Shown: piece by piece, positions 29,032 to 38,906 of the stretch
How the letters are laid out: each line of letters opens with the position of its first letter
How positions within the stretch are numbered: position 1 is the first letter of the stretch
IMG/VR virus record: IMGVR_UViG_3300025872_000002
Coordinates: 1 to 64,000 of that record
Length of the DNA stretch: 64,000 nucleotides
Source of the DNA: a virus
Direction: 5' to 3' (one strand)
Notes under the pieces: generated by a model
Databases searched by the model: none
What the model was told of the DNA's origin: nothing
What the model saw: the letters and a program-made list of their open reading frames with translations, nothing else
Program-made: the position numbers and the translations under genes

Positions 29032-31713
29032 ATGTTCGGAGCGAATTCGTTTTCCGCAACAACATTTAGCGGCCTACCCTTTGCAACTCTTGTCAGTTTA
29101 TCGGGCGTATCAGCCGCTGGGGATGTTGGTAGTGTAGGTGTCACAAGTAGTACGACATCTGCACTCGGCATTTCCAGTTTCGGGGAAGTAGGTTCCCTCG
29201 GCGTTACCCGTTCATCGGTTCTCTCCGGCGTATCCGCTACCGGGGCTGTTGGAACAGTTGTCGGTAGTGGTGTCCCTGCGCTTACTGGCGTATCGGCTAC
29301 TGGTGATGTTGGTTCGGTAGCAGACGCTCTTACGATAGCGCTTACCTCTGTCGTTGCTACAGGCGGCACAGGTCTTGTTACTGTCGATTCTAGCCTCGAC
29401 ACGCTGTCTGGCGTTGTCACCAACACCGATGTTGGCTCGCTAGGCGAAGAATTTACCCTCGCGCTTACCGGCGTAGAAGCTACCGGCCAAGTCGGTACTG
29501 TACTGCCGGGGCTTCCATACGAAGTTGACGCCTTCGCTGCCTTCTCGTTTGCTGAAGGTCCGTTTGGTGGGGCGTACTACCTTCTGCCGATCACTGTAGA
29601 GACTACGGGTGTTTCCGCCACCGGACAGGTGGGCGATGTCTCTGCACAAACCGCTGTTGAGATAACGTCCGTTGCTGCTACAGGTGACGTAGGCTCTGTT
29701 GGCGTTGATATCAGCGTCGCGCTGAACGGTGTCTTTGCTACCGGCGAAGTCGGTACTGTTGTTGTCAATGCCGGTGGCGACGTACTGACCGGGGTATCTA
29801 CCAGCGGACTAGCGGGCGACGTATCGCCTGTAATAACAACGGCGCTATCCGGTGTCTTTGGCACTGGGGATGTAGGAAACGTAGCCAGCACGCTTGATGT
29901 AGCGCTCAGCGGTGTCTTTGCTACGGGAGACGTAGGTTCTGTTGCTGTTGGTACCGTTACGGTAGATCTGACGGGGGCGGTCGCTGCTGGGCAGGTAGGC
30001 ACCGTATTGCCGGGACTGCCGTACGAAGTTGACGCATTCGCCGCTTTCTCATTTGCTGAAGGTCCGTTTGGCGGTGCTTACTATGTGCTGCCCATCACTG
30101 TAGATATCACCGGGGTTAGTGCCACCGGTGACGTAGGCTCTGTTGGCGTCAGTCTTACGATTGACCTTACGGGAGTTTCAGCTACTGGTGAAGTAGGCGA
30201 TGTAGTTATTGGAGCGGCGCTTACCGGTGTTGAGGCTACTGGGGCGGTAGGATCCGTTAGCCCGGAACTGCTGATTGAGCTTTCGTCCGTTACAACTAAC
30301 GGTGATGTTGGAACTTTAAGCGCTGACTCAACTCTCGCAGCTCTGAGCGGCGTAGAAGCTACCGGCCAAGTCGGTACTGTTCAGTTCACGATCCCGTACG
30401 ACGTAGACGCGTTCGCTGACTTCACGTTTGCGCAGGGTCCGTTTGGCGGTTCGTACTATGTGTTGCCAGTATCAGCAGAGCTGACCGGCGTTCAGACTAC
30501 AGGAGACGCTGGCTCCCTCGCCGTCAGCCTTACGATTGATCTCGTAGGTGTGTCGGCTACTGGCGAGGTAGGGGATGTTGCCTACGAGCAGACGCTCACG
30601 GGGGTTGTGGCAACTGGAGATGTCGGGACTCTAGGCGTAGACCTAACCGTCGATCTCTCGGGGGTTGAGGCTACTGGCGAAGTCGGCACAGTATGGGTGG
30701 TATCGCCTTATGAGGTTGATGCGTTTGCCGCCTTCTCGTTTGCCGAGGGTCCGTTTGGGGGCGCTTACTACGCATTGCCAATTACGCTTGAACTGAGCGG
30801 GGTTGACGCAACTGGTGACGTAGGTGCGGTGGGTGTAGAGGTTTCGCCTGAACTTACTGGGGTCTGGGCGGACTGCGATGTCGGTACGGTGCTTGTGCCG
30901 AGTTCATACGACCTCGATGCTTTCGCCACGTTTGCGTTTGCTGAAGGCCCGTTTGGCGGTTCGTACTATCAGCCCCCCACAATTATCGAGCTGGTCGGTG
31001 TTGACGCTATTGGGGATGTTGGTTCTGTCAGCGTAGAGATTTCGGTCGATCTTTTTGGCGTCGAGGCTCTTGGCGAAGTAGGTTCTGTAGCTACAACCTC
31101 CACAACCTTTGATGTCGATACCTTTGCCGGGTTCTCGTTTGCTGAAGGCCCGTTCGGTGGGTCGTTGTACACGCTTCCGACCATTATTGAGTTGGTTGGT
31201 GTACAGAGTACGGGCGAGGTTGGAAACGTAACCGCCAGTTCTTCGTCTATCGGGCTTTCCGGCGTTAGTTCTGCGGGGCAGGCAGGCAATTTACAATCGA
31301 CATACGCTAGTGACATAATTGGAAACGCCGCTGTTGGAGCAGTAGGTTCTGTCGGCGTCCGGTACTGGAGCACAATTGTTGATGCCCAAACTCCGGGCTG
31401 GGTGGACGTCAACAACGGCGCGATTTCTACTCCTGTCGATACTTTCTCAGGTGCGGCGCTTGCGGAAGACTCTTTTGCTGACTCGCTACCTACTCCTCAG
31501 CAGCCCGGGTGGGCTAACATCACTAGCGCTCAGGGATCAATCTGGACTAGTATTAACACCGGTGCGATTGCAACGCCCGTAAACACCTTCTCAGGATCCA
31601 CCTTTACCGAAGACTCGTTTGCTGAGTCTCTACCAACACCACAGACTCCCAACTGGACCAACGTCGATACCACTGAAGATGCAGAGTGGGAAGAAATCGA
31701 TACCGTTACCTAG
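29032..31713 (+). CDS. tandem-repeat tail/fibre protein, 893 aa
   Basis: About 30 imperfect copies of an 18-21 residue unit (L-x-G-V-x-A-T-G-x-V-G-x-V) make up most of the protein. A second, longer module, Y-E-V-D-A-F-A-A-F-S-F-A-E-G-P-F-G-G, occurs six times (starts near nt 29518, 30021, 30396, 30708, 30906, 31107). The C-terminus has two further copies of a T-F-S-G-x-x-x-x-E-D-S-F-A unit followed by Trp-rich TPQTPNWTNV-like repeats. The regular beta/turn repeat suggests a long fibrous or beta-solenoid virion part. The start ATG 29032 has only a distant Shine-Dalgarno (GGGGGA). Confidence 0.8.
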   Translation: MFGANSFSATTFSGLPFATLVSLSGVSAAGDVGSVGVTSSTTSALGISSFGEVGSLGVTRSSVLSGVSATGAVGTVVGSGVPALTGVSATGDVGSVADALTIALTSVVATGGTGLVTVDSSLDTLSGVVTNTDVGSLGEEFTLALTGVEATGQVGTVLPGLPYEVDAFAAFSFAEGPFGGAYYLLPITVETTGVSATGQVGDVSAQTAVEITSVAATGDVGSVGVDISVALNGVFATGEVGTVVVNAGGDVLTGVSTSGLAGDVSPVITTALSGVFGTGDVGNVASTLDVALSGVFATGDVGSVAVGTVTVDLTGAVAAGQVGTVLPGLPYEVDAFAAFSFAEGPFGGAYYVLPITVDITGVSATGDVGSVGVSLTIDLTGVSATGEVGDVVIGAALTGVEATGAVGSVSPELLIELSSVTTNGDVGTLSADSTLAALSGVEATGQVGTVQFTIPYDVDAFADFTFAQGPFGGSYYVLPVSAELTGVQTTGDAGSLAVSLTIDLVGVSATGEVGDVAYEQTLTGVVATGDVGTLGVDLTVDLSGVEATGEVGTVWVVSPYEVDAFAAFSFAEGPFGGAYYALPITLELSGVDATGDVGAVGVEVSPELTGVWADCDVGTVLVPSSYDLDAFATFAFAEGPFGGSYYQPPTIIELVGVDAIGDVGSVSVEISVDLFGVEALGEVGSVATTSTTFDVDTFAGFSFAEGPFGGSLYTLPTIIELVGVQSTGEVGNVTASSSSIGLSGVSSAGQAGNLQSTYASDIIGNAAVGAVGSVGVRYWSTIVDAQTPGWVDVNNGAISTPVDTFSGAALAEDSFADSLPTPQQPGWANITSAQGSIWTSINTGAIATPVNTFSGSTFTEDSFAESLPTPQTPNWTNVDTTEDAEWEEIDTVT
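29518..31190 (+). repeat. intragenic repeat array (DAFAAFSFAEGPFGG modules)
   Basis: Six modules are spaced 190-500 bases apart; the sequence between modules is made of the shorter GVxATGxVGxV units. Copies 1 and 2 are nearly identical over about 25 codons, suggesting recent duplication or gene conversion. Confidence 0.8.
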
Positions 31714-31722
31714 AGGAACAAC

Positions 31723-33126
31723 ATGGCTTTCGTAATCAAAGACCGAGTTCGTGAAACTACCGCCACTACCGGTACTGGTACCGTCACCCTTGCTGGAGCA
31801 GTGAGCGGGTATCAGGCTTTCTCAGCTATCGGCAACGGCAACACCACGTACTACTGTATCGCTGGGCAGGGCACCAACGAATGGGAAGTCGGTATCGGTA
31901 CGTACACCTCTGCCGGTACTACGCTCTCCCGTACCACGGTGCTTTCGTCTAGCAACAGCGGCAGCTTGGTTCCGTTCTCTGCCGGTACCAAAGACGTTTT
32001 TGTTACGCAGCCTGCATCCCGCGCCGTTTTCCAAGATGATCTTCTAGACGCTTCTACGGGCAATAATTTTACGGCTAAGTCCTATAACAGCGGTCAACTA
32101 GCCGGGTTCCGAAATAAAATTATTAACGGCGATATGACTATATATCAGCGCCGAGAAGATGCCGTTGGTGCATCTTCAAATGGTTATCACTTAGATAGAT
32201 GGACCACTGCCACCAATATTGTCGGTACAGTTGGTCAGACTCTTCAATCCACGGATGTACCTGCTAGCGCAACTTTTTATTATTCTCGTCGATTAAATGT
32301 AACATCGTCAAAAACTGTCGTAGCGGGTAATTATTACTGTATCGCGCAATATATTGAAGGCTACCAAGCTCGACCGTTTTTAAATAATACGTTTACTTAT
32401 TCTTTTTGGGTTCGGTCGGCAAAAACCGGGACTCATTGTGTAGCATTTGTTAATAGCGGAAATGACCGCAGTTATGTGACCGAATATACGGTCAACGCAG
32501 CTAATACATGGGAATATAAAACGGTTACAGTAAGTGGCGGTCTAATTTCCGCTGGGACTTGGGATTGGTTAAACGGAGTTGGTGTACGGGTATTATTTAC
32601 GTTAAATGCCGGATCAACATATCAAACTACGGCTAATAATTGGCAGACCGGCCAATACTATGCTACGTCTAGCCAAGTTAATGTGCTTGATACAAACGGT
32701 AATATTTTCTCTATTACTGGCGCGCAGCTAGAAATTGGCAGTGTCGTTACACCTTTTGAAACTAGGATGTACCCAACAGAACTCTTGCTTTGTCAACGGT
32801 ATTATCAAATATACGGCAAATACAATACGCTTAGCACTTTTTTCTCTTACCGCGCGGCAGGAGATCCTAGCATTCCGCAGACTTTTTATTATCCGTTTCA
32901 GTTTGTTACTACGGTTAGGACTACCAGTCCTACTTGTACAATGTCGGGGCAATGGACTACAGTTAATGTAGCTAGTTTTAATATCGCTTCAGGCGCAAAC
33001 GCGGGGGATAGCGGAGCAAGAATAACTATCAATACTACTACTACCGGGCTATTTGAGTTAACCGCAAGTATTGGCGGTGGGCCTGCTGATGGCGCGCGTA
33101 TCATAGTAGATGCGGAATTAACTTAA
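31723..33126 (+). CDS. chimeric tail fibre/spike with carbohydrate-binding-like domain, 467 aa
   Basis: The first 105 residues (MAFVIKDRVRETTATTGTGT, ...SAGTKDVFVTQPASRAVFQD) resemble N-terminal virion-attachment domains of phage fibres. The rest, from FRNKIINGDMTIYQRRE onward, with YHLDRWTT and TYSFWVRSAKTGTHCVAFVN, looks like the jelly-roll carbohydrate-binding domain found in many phage tail proteins. The codon use turns distinctly AT-rich at about 32060, at the domain border, suggesting an exchanged receptor-binding part. Confidence 0.75.
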   Translation: MAFVIKDRVRETTATTGTGTVTLAGAVSGYQAFSAIGNGNTTYYCIAGQGTNEWEVGIGTYTSAGTTLSRTTVLSSSNSGSLVPFSAGTKDVFVTQPASRAVFQDDLLDASTGNNFTAKSYNSGQLAGFRNKIINGDMTIYQRREDAVGASSNGYHLDRWTTATNIVGTVGQTLQSTDVPASATFYYSRRLNVTSSKTVVAGNYYCIAQYIEGYQARPFLNNTFTYSFWVRSAKTGTHCVAFVNSGNDRSYVTEYTVNAANTWEYKTVTVSGGLISAGTWDWLNGVGVRVLFTLNAGSTYQTTANNWQTGQYYATSSQVNVLDTNGNIFSITGAQLEIGSVVTPFETRMYPTELLLCQRYYQIYGKYNTLSTFFSYRAAGDPSIPQTFYYPFQFVTTVRTTSPTCTMSGQWTTVNVASFNIASGANAGDSGARITINTTTTGLFELTASIGGGPADGARIIVDAELT

Positions 33127-33156
33127 TTCTATGTTGTAGCTTGCTAAGGACCAGCG

Positions 33157-34278
33157 ATGACCAGCACTCCGTCTACTATTCTGCGTCTGGAACTCATGGG
33201 GTCCGGGGATCAGCCCGGCACATGGGGAAACACGACCAACTCCAACATCGGTTCGCTGTTAGAAGGCGCGATTGCTGGCGTCGCTAATGTCTCGGTCTCT
33301 TCGGCTGCTCAGGCTTTTATCGCGCTTGACTACGCGCCCGACGAAGCGCGGATGGCGATTGTCAAACTGTCTACGACTGGGGCCGTGACCACGGCGTTTG
33401 CGGTCTATGCCCCGCCAGTATCTAAAATCTACGTTGTCCAGAACAACTCCGCTTATGCCGCGACGGTATATAACTCCACCGTGCTTGGTAATACGGTTGC
33501 TGCTGGTGCGGGGATTGTTGTAGGTGCTGGAGAAAGCGCGGTCGTATTTAGTGATGGTGCCAGCTTCTACGGGCTGTCGTTGGCGACCGGCGTCGTGCCT
33601 GTAATTCGAGGCGGTACCGGCGCAAATAATGCGGTTGATGCTCGGACTAATCTTGGTCTCACGATTGGTGCGGATGTAGCCGCAAACAATTCACCTGCGT
33701 TTACAGGAACGCCTACTGCGCCCACTGCGCTTGTCGGAACTAACGATACGCAGCTTGCTACCACTGCGTTTGTTAACACCCAAGTTGCAGACTACGCGCC
33801 CAGCAAAACCGGAACAGGCGCTAGCGGGACATGGGGGATTAACATCTCTGGGTCAAGCGCGACGGCTGGCACTGCCACTTCTGCCAGTACTGCTACGACT
33901 GCGGATAAATTTACTACGACTTCTGGCAGTGCCCCCGCTTACGCTATCAGAGCGTGGGCTAATATTTTTGGTTGGGGGTCGGGGCCGTATATTGCTAACT
34001 CAGGTAATGTGGCAAGTCTTACTTATAACGGCCCCGGTGACTATACGATTAATTTTATTACCCCGATGCCGAATGTAAACTATTCGATAGTTGCTACGGC
34101 TAACAACTATAACTACGGCCAGTCGCTGACTGTTGCTGTTAAATACGGAGACGGTTCGATCTACGGTACTACAAGTCCTACCCTTAAAACTACTAGCGCT
34201 GTGCGGATTGTGGTCGGGATCGGAAACAGTACCACTTATCTTGATGCCCCTGAACTCAATGTGATGATCATTTGCTAA
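33157..34278 (+). CDS. tail fibre protein, 373 aa
   Basis: The opening ILRLELMGSGDQPGTWGNTT is a standard start of phage fibre proteins; VIRGGTGANNAVDARTNLGL and TAPTALVGTNDTQLATTAFV (about 150-207) are collagen-free fibre repeats common to tail fibres. The C-terminal 110 residues (AIRAWANIFGWGSGPYIANS and FITPMPNVNYSIVATANN) form a putative receptor-binding tip. AAGGACCAGCG precedes the ATG. Confidence 0.8.
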   Translation: MTSTPSTILRLELMGSGDQPGTWGNTTNSNIGSLLEGAIAGVANVSVSSAAQAFIALDYAPDEARMAIVKLSTTGAVTTAFAVYAPPVSKIYVVQNNSAYAATVYNSTVLGNTVAAGAGIVVGAGESAVVFSDGASFYGLSLATGVVPVIRGGTGANNAVDARTNLGLTIGADVAANNSPAFTGTPTAPTALVGTNDTQLATTAFVNTQVADYAPSKTGTGASGTWGINISGSSATAGTATSASTATTADKFTTTSGSAPAYAIRAWANIFGWGSGPYIANSGNVASLTYNGPGDYTINFITPMPNVNYSIVATANNYNYGQSLTVAVKYGDGSIYGTTSPTLKTTSAVRIVVGIGNSTTYLDAPELNVMIIC

Positions 34279-34287
34279 GGGACCGCC

Positions 34288-36312
34288 ATGCCTCTTAAAG
34301 AGCTTCGGTTTAGGCCCGGCATAAACAGAGAGGGGACCAGTCTCGCTAATGAAGGCGGTTGGTTTGATGGAAACCATATTCGTTTCCGCTCTGGCAATGC
34401 TGAAAAGATTGGCGGCTGGACTAAGGATGTAGGCGGGGCGTATCAGAATACTGCCGGTACTATTCTTCAGCCGCCTTACGGCTCTTTCTGGGGGGTGTGC
34501 CGGTCTCTGTGGAACTGGGTGACGCTGGCGGGGTATAACCTGCTTGGTGCGGGCACCAACTTAAAGTTCTACATTCAGAACGGTGTTGGCGGCAATTTTT
34601 ACGACGTAACCCCGCTCCGATACACCACCATCCCCGGCACGGCTACGTTCTCTGCTACTCCCGGCTCGCCTGTTATCACTGTGACGGATACCGCGCATAA
34701 TGCGCAAGCTGGGGATTTCGTCACGTATAGCGGAGCAGTGTCTTTAGGCGGCAACATCACGGCGGCAGTGCTGAACCGTGAATATCGTGTCGCTACTTAT
34801 ATCGATGCAAACACCTACACTATTGTTGCGACTGTAAGTGCTAATGGCTCTGATATCGGGAACGGTGGTTCGTCTACTGTAGCGGCGTATCAGATCACCA
34901 CGGGTTCCGATATCTATACTGTCGGCGTTGGCTGGGGCGCAGGTGGTTGGAGTGGTGTTACTACAGGGTATCCGTCTACCGGGTGGGGGGCATCGTCATC
35001 TGCGGGTCTTGGGATTGGCATTCAGCTTCGCCTCTGGAGCCAACAGAACTACGGCGAAAATCTGATTATTAACCCGCGAGGCGGCGCGCTGTACTACTGG
35101 GTAAACAGTAATACGCCCGGCTTGTATAACCGCGCTCAGATTCTTTCGTCCACGAACACTAATACACAGGTTACGACTGGCGGGGTTTCTGCTGCTTGGT
35201 GGCAGACAGACGCTACTTGCCCGTCGATTTGTAATTTTGTGATGGTGTCTGACACCTCGCGCTTTGTGTTGGCCTTTGGCTGTAATGACCCGACAGGTAC
35301 ATATGCGACTACTGCTCTCGACCCTATGCAGATTCGTTGGTCGGATCAAGAAAATCTTTTGGTCTGGGCACCCAACCTTGCAACCAATCAGGCCGGAGGC
35401 ATCCGTCTCAGTCACGGATCAGAAATCATCACAGCCTTCCAGTCCCGACAAGAAATCTTGGTCTGGACCGACGCCGCTGTCTATTCCTTGCAGTACCTCG
35501 GTCCACCGTATATTTGGGGATCTCAACTACTAGCCGACAATATCTCTATCGTTAGCCCGAATGCGGTTGTTTCGGCTAACAACGTCGTCTACTGGATGGG
35601 CGTAGACAAGTTCTACATGTACACGGGCCGCGTTGAAACTTTGCCTTCAGCGGTCCGGACGTATGTGTTTGAGAACATTAATCTCGCACAGTCGTATCAG
35701 TTCTTTGCCGGTACCAATGAAGGCTATTCGGAAGTTTGGTGGTTCTACTGCTCGCGCAATTCGGACGTTATTGACCGATACGTCATTTATAACCATTTGG
35801 ATAAAGTGTGGTACTACGGCTCGATGCAACGTACGGCTTGGAACGATAGCCCGTTGCGGGACTATCCGATGGCTACGACTATCGGGAATGCTTTGGTTTA
35901 CCATGAAGACGGCACAAATGACGGCACGACTAATCCGCCTTCGCCTATTAGTGCCTATGTCCAATCATCGGACTTCGATATTGGGGAAGGGCACAACTTC
36001 GGGTTTGTGTGGCGTCTGATCCCAGATATTACGTTTGATGGTTCGACGGTTAATCAGCCGTCTGCGTATATCACTATGCTGCCCCGCACCAACCCCGGTG
36101 CGAACTACACGGCTACTGACACGAACCCTGCGGTCATCAGTACTCAGAACTATGTGAACCAGCCGACATACACGATTCAGCAGTTCACGCAGATTCTCTA
36201 TGTTCGCGCTCGTGGCCGACAGTTGGCGCTCAAGGTCTCATCTGATACGCTGGGTACGCAGTGGCAGGTTGGCGTCAATCGTCTTGATGTGCGACCGGAT
36301 GGGCGTCGATGA
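34288..36312 (+). CDS. P22 gp10-like phage stabilisation / tail hub protein, 674 aa
   Basis: MPLKELRFRPGINREGTSLA, NEGGWFDGNHIRFRSGNAEK and IGGWTKD form the conserved start of gp10-like stabilisation proteins, and later ITAFQSRQEILVWTDAAVYS, NNVVYWMGVDKFYMYTGRVE and VIYNHLDKVWYYGSM are typical of the beta-propeller-like hub. It closes the portal/adaptor channel in P22-like tails. The stop overlaps the next start by 4 bases. Confidence 0.85.
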   Translation: MPLKELRFRPGINREGTSLANEGGWFDGNHIRFRSGNAEKIGGWTKDVGGAYQNTAGTILQPPYGSFWGVCRSLWNWVTLAGYNLLGAGTNLKFYIQNGVGGNFYDVTPLRYTTIPGTATFSATPGSPVITVTDTAHNAQAGDFVTYSGAVSLGGNITAAVLNREYRVATYIDANTYTIVATVSANGSDIGNGGSSTVAAYQITTGSDIYTVGVGWGAGGWSGVTTGYPSTGWGASSSAGLGIGIQLRLWSQQNYGENLIINPRGGALYYWVNSNTPGLYNRAQILSSTNTNTQVTTGGVSAAWWQTDATCPSICNFVMVSDTSRFVLAFGCNDPTGTYATTALDPMQIRWSDQENLLVWAPNLATNQAGGIRLSHGSEIITAFQSRQEILVWTDAAVYSLQYLGPPYIWGSQLLADNISIVSPNAVVSANNVVYWMGVDKFYMYTGRVETLPSAVRTYVFENINLAQSYQFFAGTNEGYSEVWWFYCSRNSDVIDRYVIYNHLDKVWYYGSMQRTAWNDSPLRDYPMATTIGNALVYHEDGTNDGTTNPPSPISAYVQSSDFDIGEGHNFGFVWRLIPDITFDGSTVNQPSAYITMLPRTNPGANYTATDTNPAVISTQNYVNQPTYTIQQFTQILYVRARGRQLALKVSSDTLGTQWQVGVNRLDVRPDGRR

Positions 36313-37688
36313 GTTCGATCTTCACGAGCTTTACGCTCCAGAACCCTGTTGCTCCGCGCTTACCGGCTGCGCCAATAGAATACGACCAGCGGTACCAAGA
36401 TCAGTTTCTGAACATCCTTCGTCTGTACTTCAATCAGCTAGATAACGTACTGGGGCAGATTTTGGCTACAGATACCCCGATCCCAATTTCGATTGGCGGA
36501 ACCAACGTAGATGCGTTTAACCGGTTGCGCGTCAGCAATCCTTTTACGCTGTTCGACTCATCGCATCGTTACGCTGATAACAATCTATGGGCCAGCAAAA
36601 CTACAGGCACTGCTACGGTTGCTTTCAATGCTGCGCAAGGTCTGGTCGATTTGACTATCGGCACCGCGCTTAACGACGAGATTGTTCGTGAAACGATCAA
36701 GGTGTTTTCTTACCAGCCGGGCAAGAGTCTGTTGGTGATGAACACCTTTATCATGGCCGCGACCAAAGCAGGATTACGCCAGCGCGTCGGGTATTACGGC
36801 GAGGATAACGGCATCTATATAGAGCAAGATGGTACGTCGGTGTACATGGTTGAGCGTAGCCTTGTTACCGGCGTTGTGACTGAGACCAAGGTAGCTCAAG
36901 CCAACTGGAACCAAGACCCGCTGAACGGTACCGGGCCGTCTGGACTCACGCTTGATCTGACCAAAGCTCAGATCTTGTACATGGACATAGAGTGGCTGGG
37001 TGTTGGTACGGTGCGAACCGGCTTTGTCATCGATGGCAACTTTATCCCCGCGCACAACTTCAATCACGCCAACGAGATAACCAGCACTTACGTCACTACC
37101 GCATCGCTACCGCTTCGGTACGAGATTAAAAATGTAGCGGCCACGGCGTCCTCCAGTACGTTGAAGCAAGTGTGCTCAACGGTCATTTCCGAAGGCGGGT
37201 ATACCCTAAACGGTGCGCAGCTTTCTGTGGGTACATCGATCACCGCGCCACGTACGTTGACGACGGCGGGCACCCTTTATACGGTTGTGTCTTTGCGGCT
37301 AAAGACCACGAGGCTCGATGCGATTGTTATTTTGACCGCCATCTCTTTGCTTGGTATTACCAATAACTCCAATTACAAATGGGAGGTTGTGGCGTCTGGC
37401 ACCACAACAGGTGGTACTTGGGTAAGCGCGGGCACCAACTCTGCGGTTGAGTACAATCTTAGCGGTACGTTTGCAGTCGGCACTGGGCGCGTTCTTGCCT
37501 CGGGCTACTTCCAAGGCTCAAACCAAGGATCGACCTCAATCGACATCTTGAAACAAGCCTTATTTGCGTTCCAGTTAGAGCGCAATCCGTTTACAGCGAC
37601 GCCGTATGAGCTTACGCTAGCCGTCACTGCTTCCTCCAACGGCGACCAAGTTCATGCGTCTATGGACTGGGAAGAGATCAGCAGGTAA
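36309..37688 (+). CDS. conserved tail structural protein, 459 aa
   Basis: The segment NAFNRLRVSNPFTLFDSSHR (from about residue 67) with ADNNLW, then KVFSYQPGKSLLVMNTF, LRQRVGYYGEDNGIYIEQDG and VAQANWNQDPLNGTGPSGLT is strongly conserved in many marine and freshwater phages and giant viruses, always as a virion-like protein with no biochemical assignment. The C-terminal 200 residues are more variable and beta-rich. ATGA-coupled to gp10-like gene. Confidence 0.75.
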   Translation: MSSIFTSFTLQNPVAPRLPAAPIEYDQRYQDQFLNILRLYFNQLDNVLGQILATDTPIPISIGGTNVDAFNRLRVSNPFTLFDSSHRYADNNLWASKTTGTATVAFNAAQGLVDLTIGTALNDEIVRETIKVFSYQPGKSLLVMNTFIMAATKAGLRQRVGYYGEDNGIYIEQDGTSVYMVERSLVTGVVTETKVAQANWNQDPLNGTGPSGLTLDLTKAQILYMDIEWLGVGTVRTGFVIDGNFIPAHNFNHANEITSTYVTTASLPLRYEIKNVAATASSSTLKQVCSTVISEGGYTLNGAQLSVGTSITAPRTLTTAGTLYTVVSLRLKTTRLDAIVILTAISLLGITNNSNYKWEVVASGTTTGGTWVSAGTNSAVEYNLSGTFAVGTGRVLASGYFQGSNQGSTSIDILKQALFAFQLERNPFTATPYELTLAVTASSNGDQVHASMDWEEISR

Positions 37689-37700
37689 TCGGGGATTAAC

Positions 37701-38906
37701 ATGTCTTACCACAACGTAGCTAAGCAGCTTGCATCCAAAGGCCGGGGATCGGACTCCACGCTTGTGCACATGTCCAACGGGGAAGTTCGCGGGCTGCAAG
37801 CTCTGGCGGCAGCACACGGCGGATCGCTCAGCATTAACCCCAGCACGGGTTTGCCTGAAGCCGGGTTCTTGTCGAACATCCTGCCGGTAATTGGTGGTGT
37901 GGCGATGACTGCTATGGGGGTACCGCCCCCTGTTGCCGCTATGCTTATGGGTGGCGGCACCGCGTTGGCTACGGGCGATCTCAATAAAGGGCTTATGGCC
38001 GGATTGGGCGCGTATGGCGGCGCGGGGCTTGGTTCGGGATTGATGGGGGCAGGAGCCGCTGGTACGGCGGCGGAGATGGCTGGCGGGTTGAGTGGCGCGT
38101 CGGCTGCGGAGTTGGCGGCTGCGCAGCAGGGAGCTGCGCAGGCTGCGGCGGCGTCTCCTTTCTCTGCTATGGGCCAAGGGTTGTCTTCCCTGACCTCGTC
38201 TGGGGCGGCTGGGGAAGCGGCCCGTTCTGGGTTTATGAGTGGTGTTGGTGGGATGAAAGGCTTGGGAATATCCGGGCTGGCGGCAGCAGCGCCTATGCTT
38301 TTAGGTGGAGACAGTGAAACGCCGCCACTCGCAAAAACACCTTCGTTGAATCGGCTGACCTATGCTCCCAATGTAACCACGCCTTTCCCGCAATCGACAG
38401 TACCCGCCTATGGGGGTCTGGGTCGCGATTTTGGTCGAGAGCAGCAGTACTTCTCTGGCAGGTATGTCGATACTGGCGTGCCCTTCCGGCCCGGAGCGTA
38501 TGCTGCGGGTGGTCCCATTGACAAACCGGTTGAAGCGTATCCCATGTCCTACATCGACGCCGCTGAGTATTCTAGGGGGCTAAACCTGCCGATGCCGCAA
38601 ATGGCGAGTGGCGGTATTTCCAATCTAGGCGATTACTCGGATGGCGGGCGGCTTCTGCGGGGTCCGGGCGATGGGGTGTCTGACTCTATTCCGGCTACGA
38701 TTGGTGGCAAGCAGCCCGCACGGCTTGCCGATGGTGAGTTTGTTGTACCTGCACGTATCGTTTCCGAGCTTGGGAATGGGTCTACTGAAGCAGGCGCTAA
38801 AAAGCTTTACGCTATGCTGGACAGAATTCAGGCAGCGCGTAGTAAAACCGTCGGCAAAGGCAAAGTTGCCAAGGACAGCAAAGCTGAAAACATGTTGCCC
38901 GCATGA
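37701..38906 (+). CDS. putative internal/ejection virion protein, 401 aa
   Basis: A Gly/Ala/Met-rich hydrophobic half (about residues 60-210, e.g. VIGGVAMTAMGVPPPVAAML) could insert into membranes. A disordered linker follows, then GRLLRGPGDGVSDSIPATIG and PARLADGEFVVPARIVSELG, a short conserved motif common to large virion proteins of aquatic podoviruses. Position between tail and giant protein suggests a DNA-ejection protein. No enzyme motif is seen. Confidence 0.65.
   Translation: MSYHNVAKQLASKGRGSDSTLVHMSNGEVRGLQALAAAHGGSLSINPSTGLPEAGFLSNILPVIGGVAMTAMGVPPPVAAMLMGGGTALATGDLNKGLMAGLGAYGGAGLGSGLMGAGAAGTAAEMAGGLSGASAAELAAAQQGAAQAAAASPFSAMGQGLSSLTSSGAAGEAARSGFMSGVGGMKGLGISGLAAAAPMLLGGDSETPPLAKTPSLNRLTYAPNVTTPFPQSTVPAYGGLGRDFGREQQYFSGRYVDTGVPFRPGAYAAGGPIDKPVEAYPMSYIDAAEYSRGLNLPMPQMASGGISNLGDYSDGGRLLRGPGDGVSDSIPATIGGKQPARLADGEFVVPARIVSELGNGSTEAGAKKLYAMLDRIQAARSKTVGKGKVAKDSKAENMLPA

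Noticed and set aside
29440-30002. Minus-strand Pro/Thr-rich frames opposite the repeat protein
   Set aside because: They mirror the Gly/Val/Thr repeat codons and show no start signals.
34996-35415. Minus-strand frames inside the gp10-like gene
   Set aside because: Shadow composition and no start signal; the plus-strand gene is well supported.
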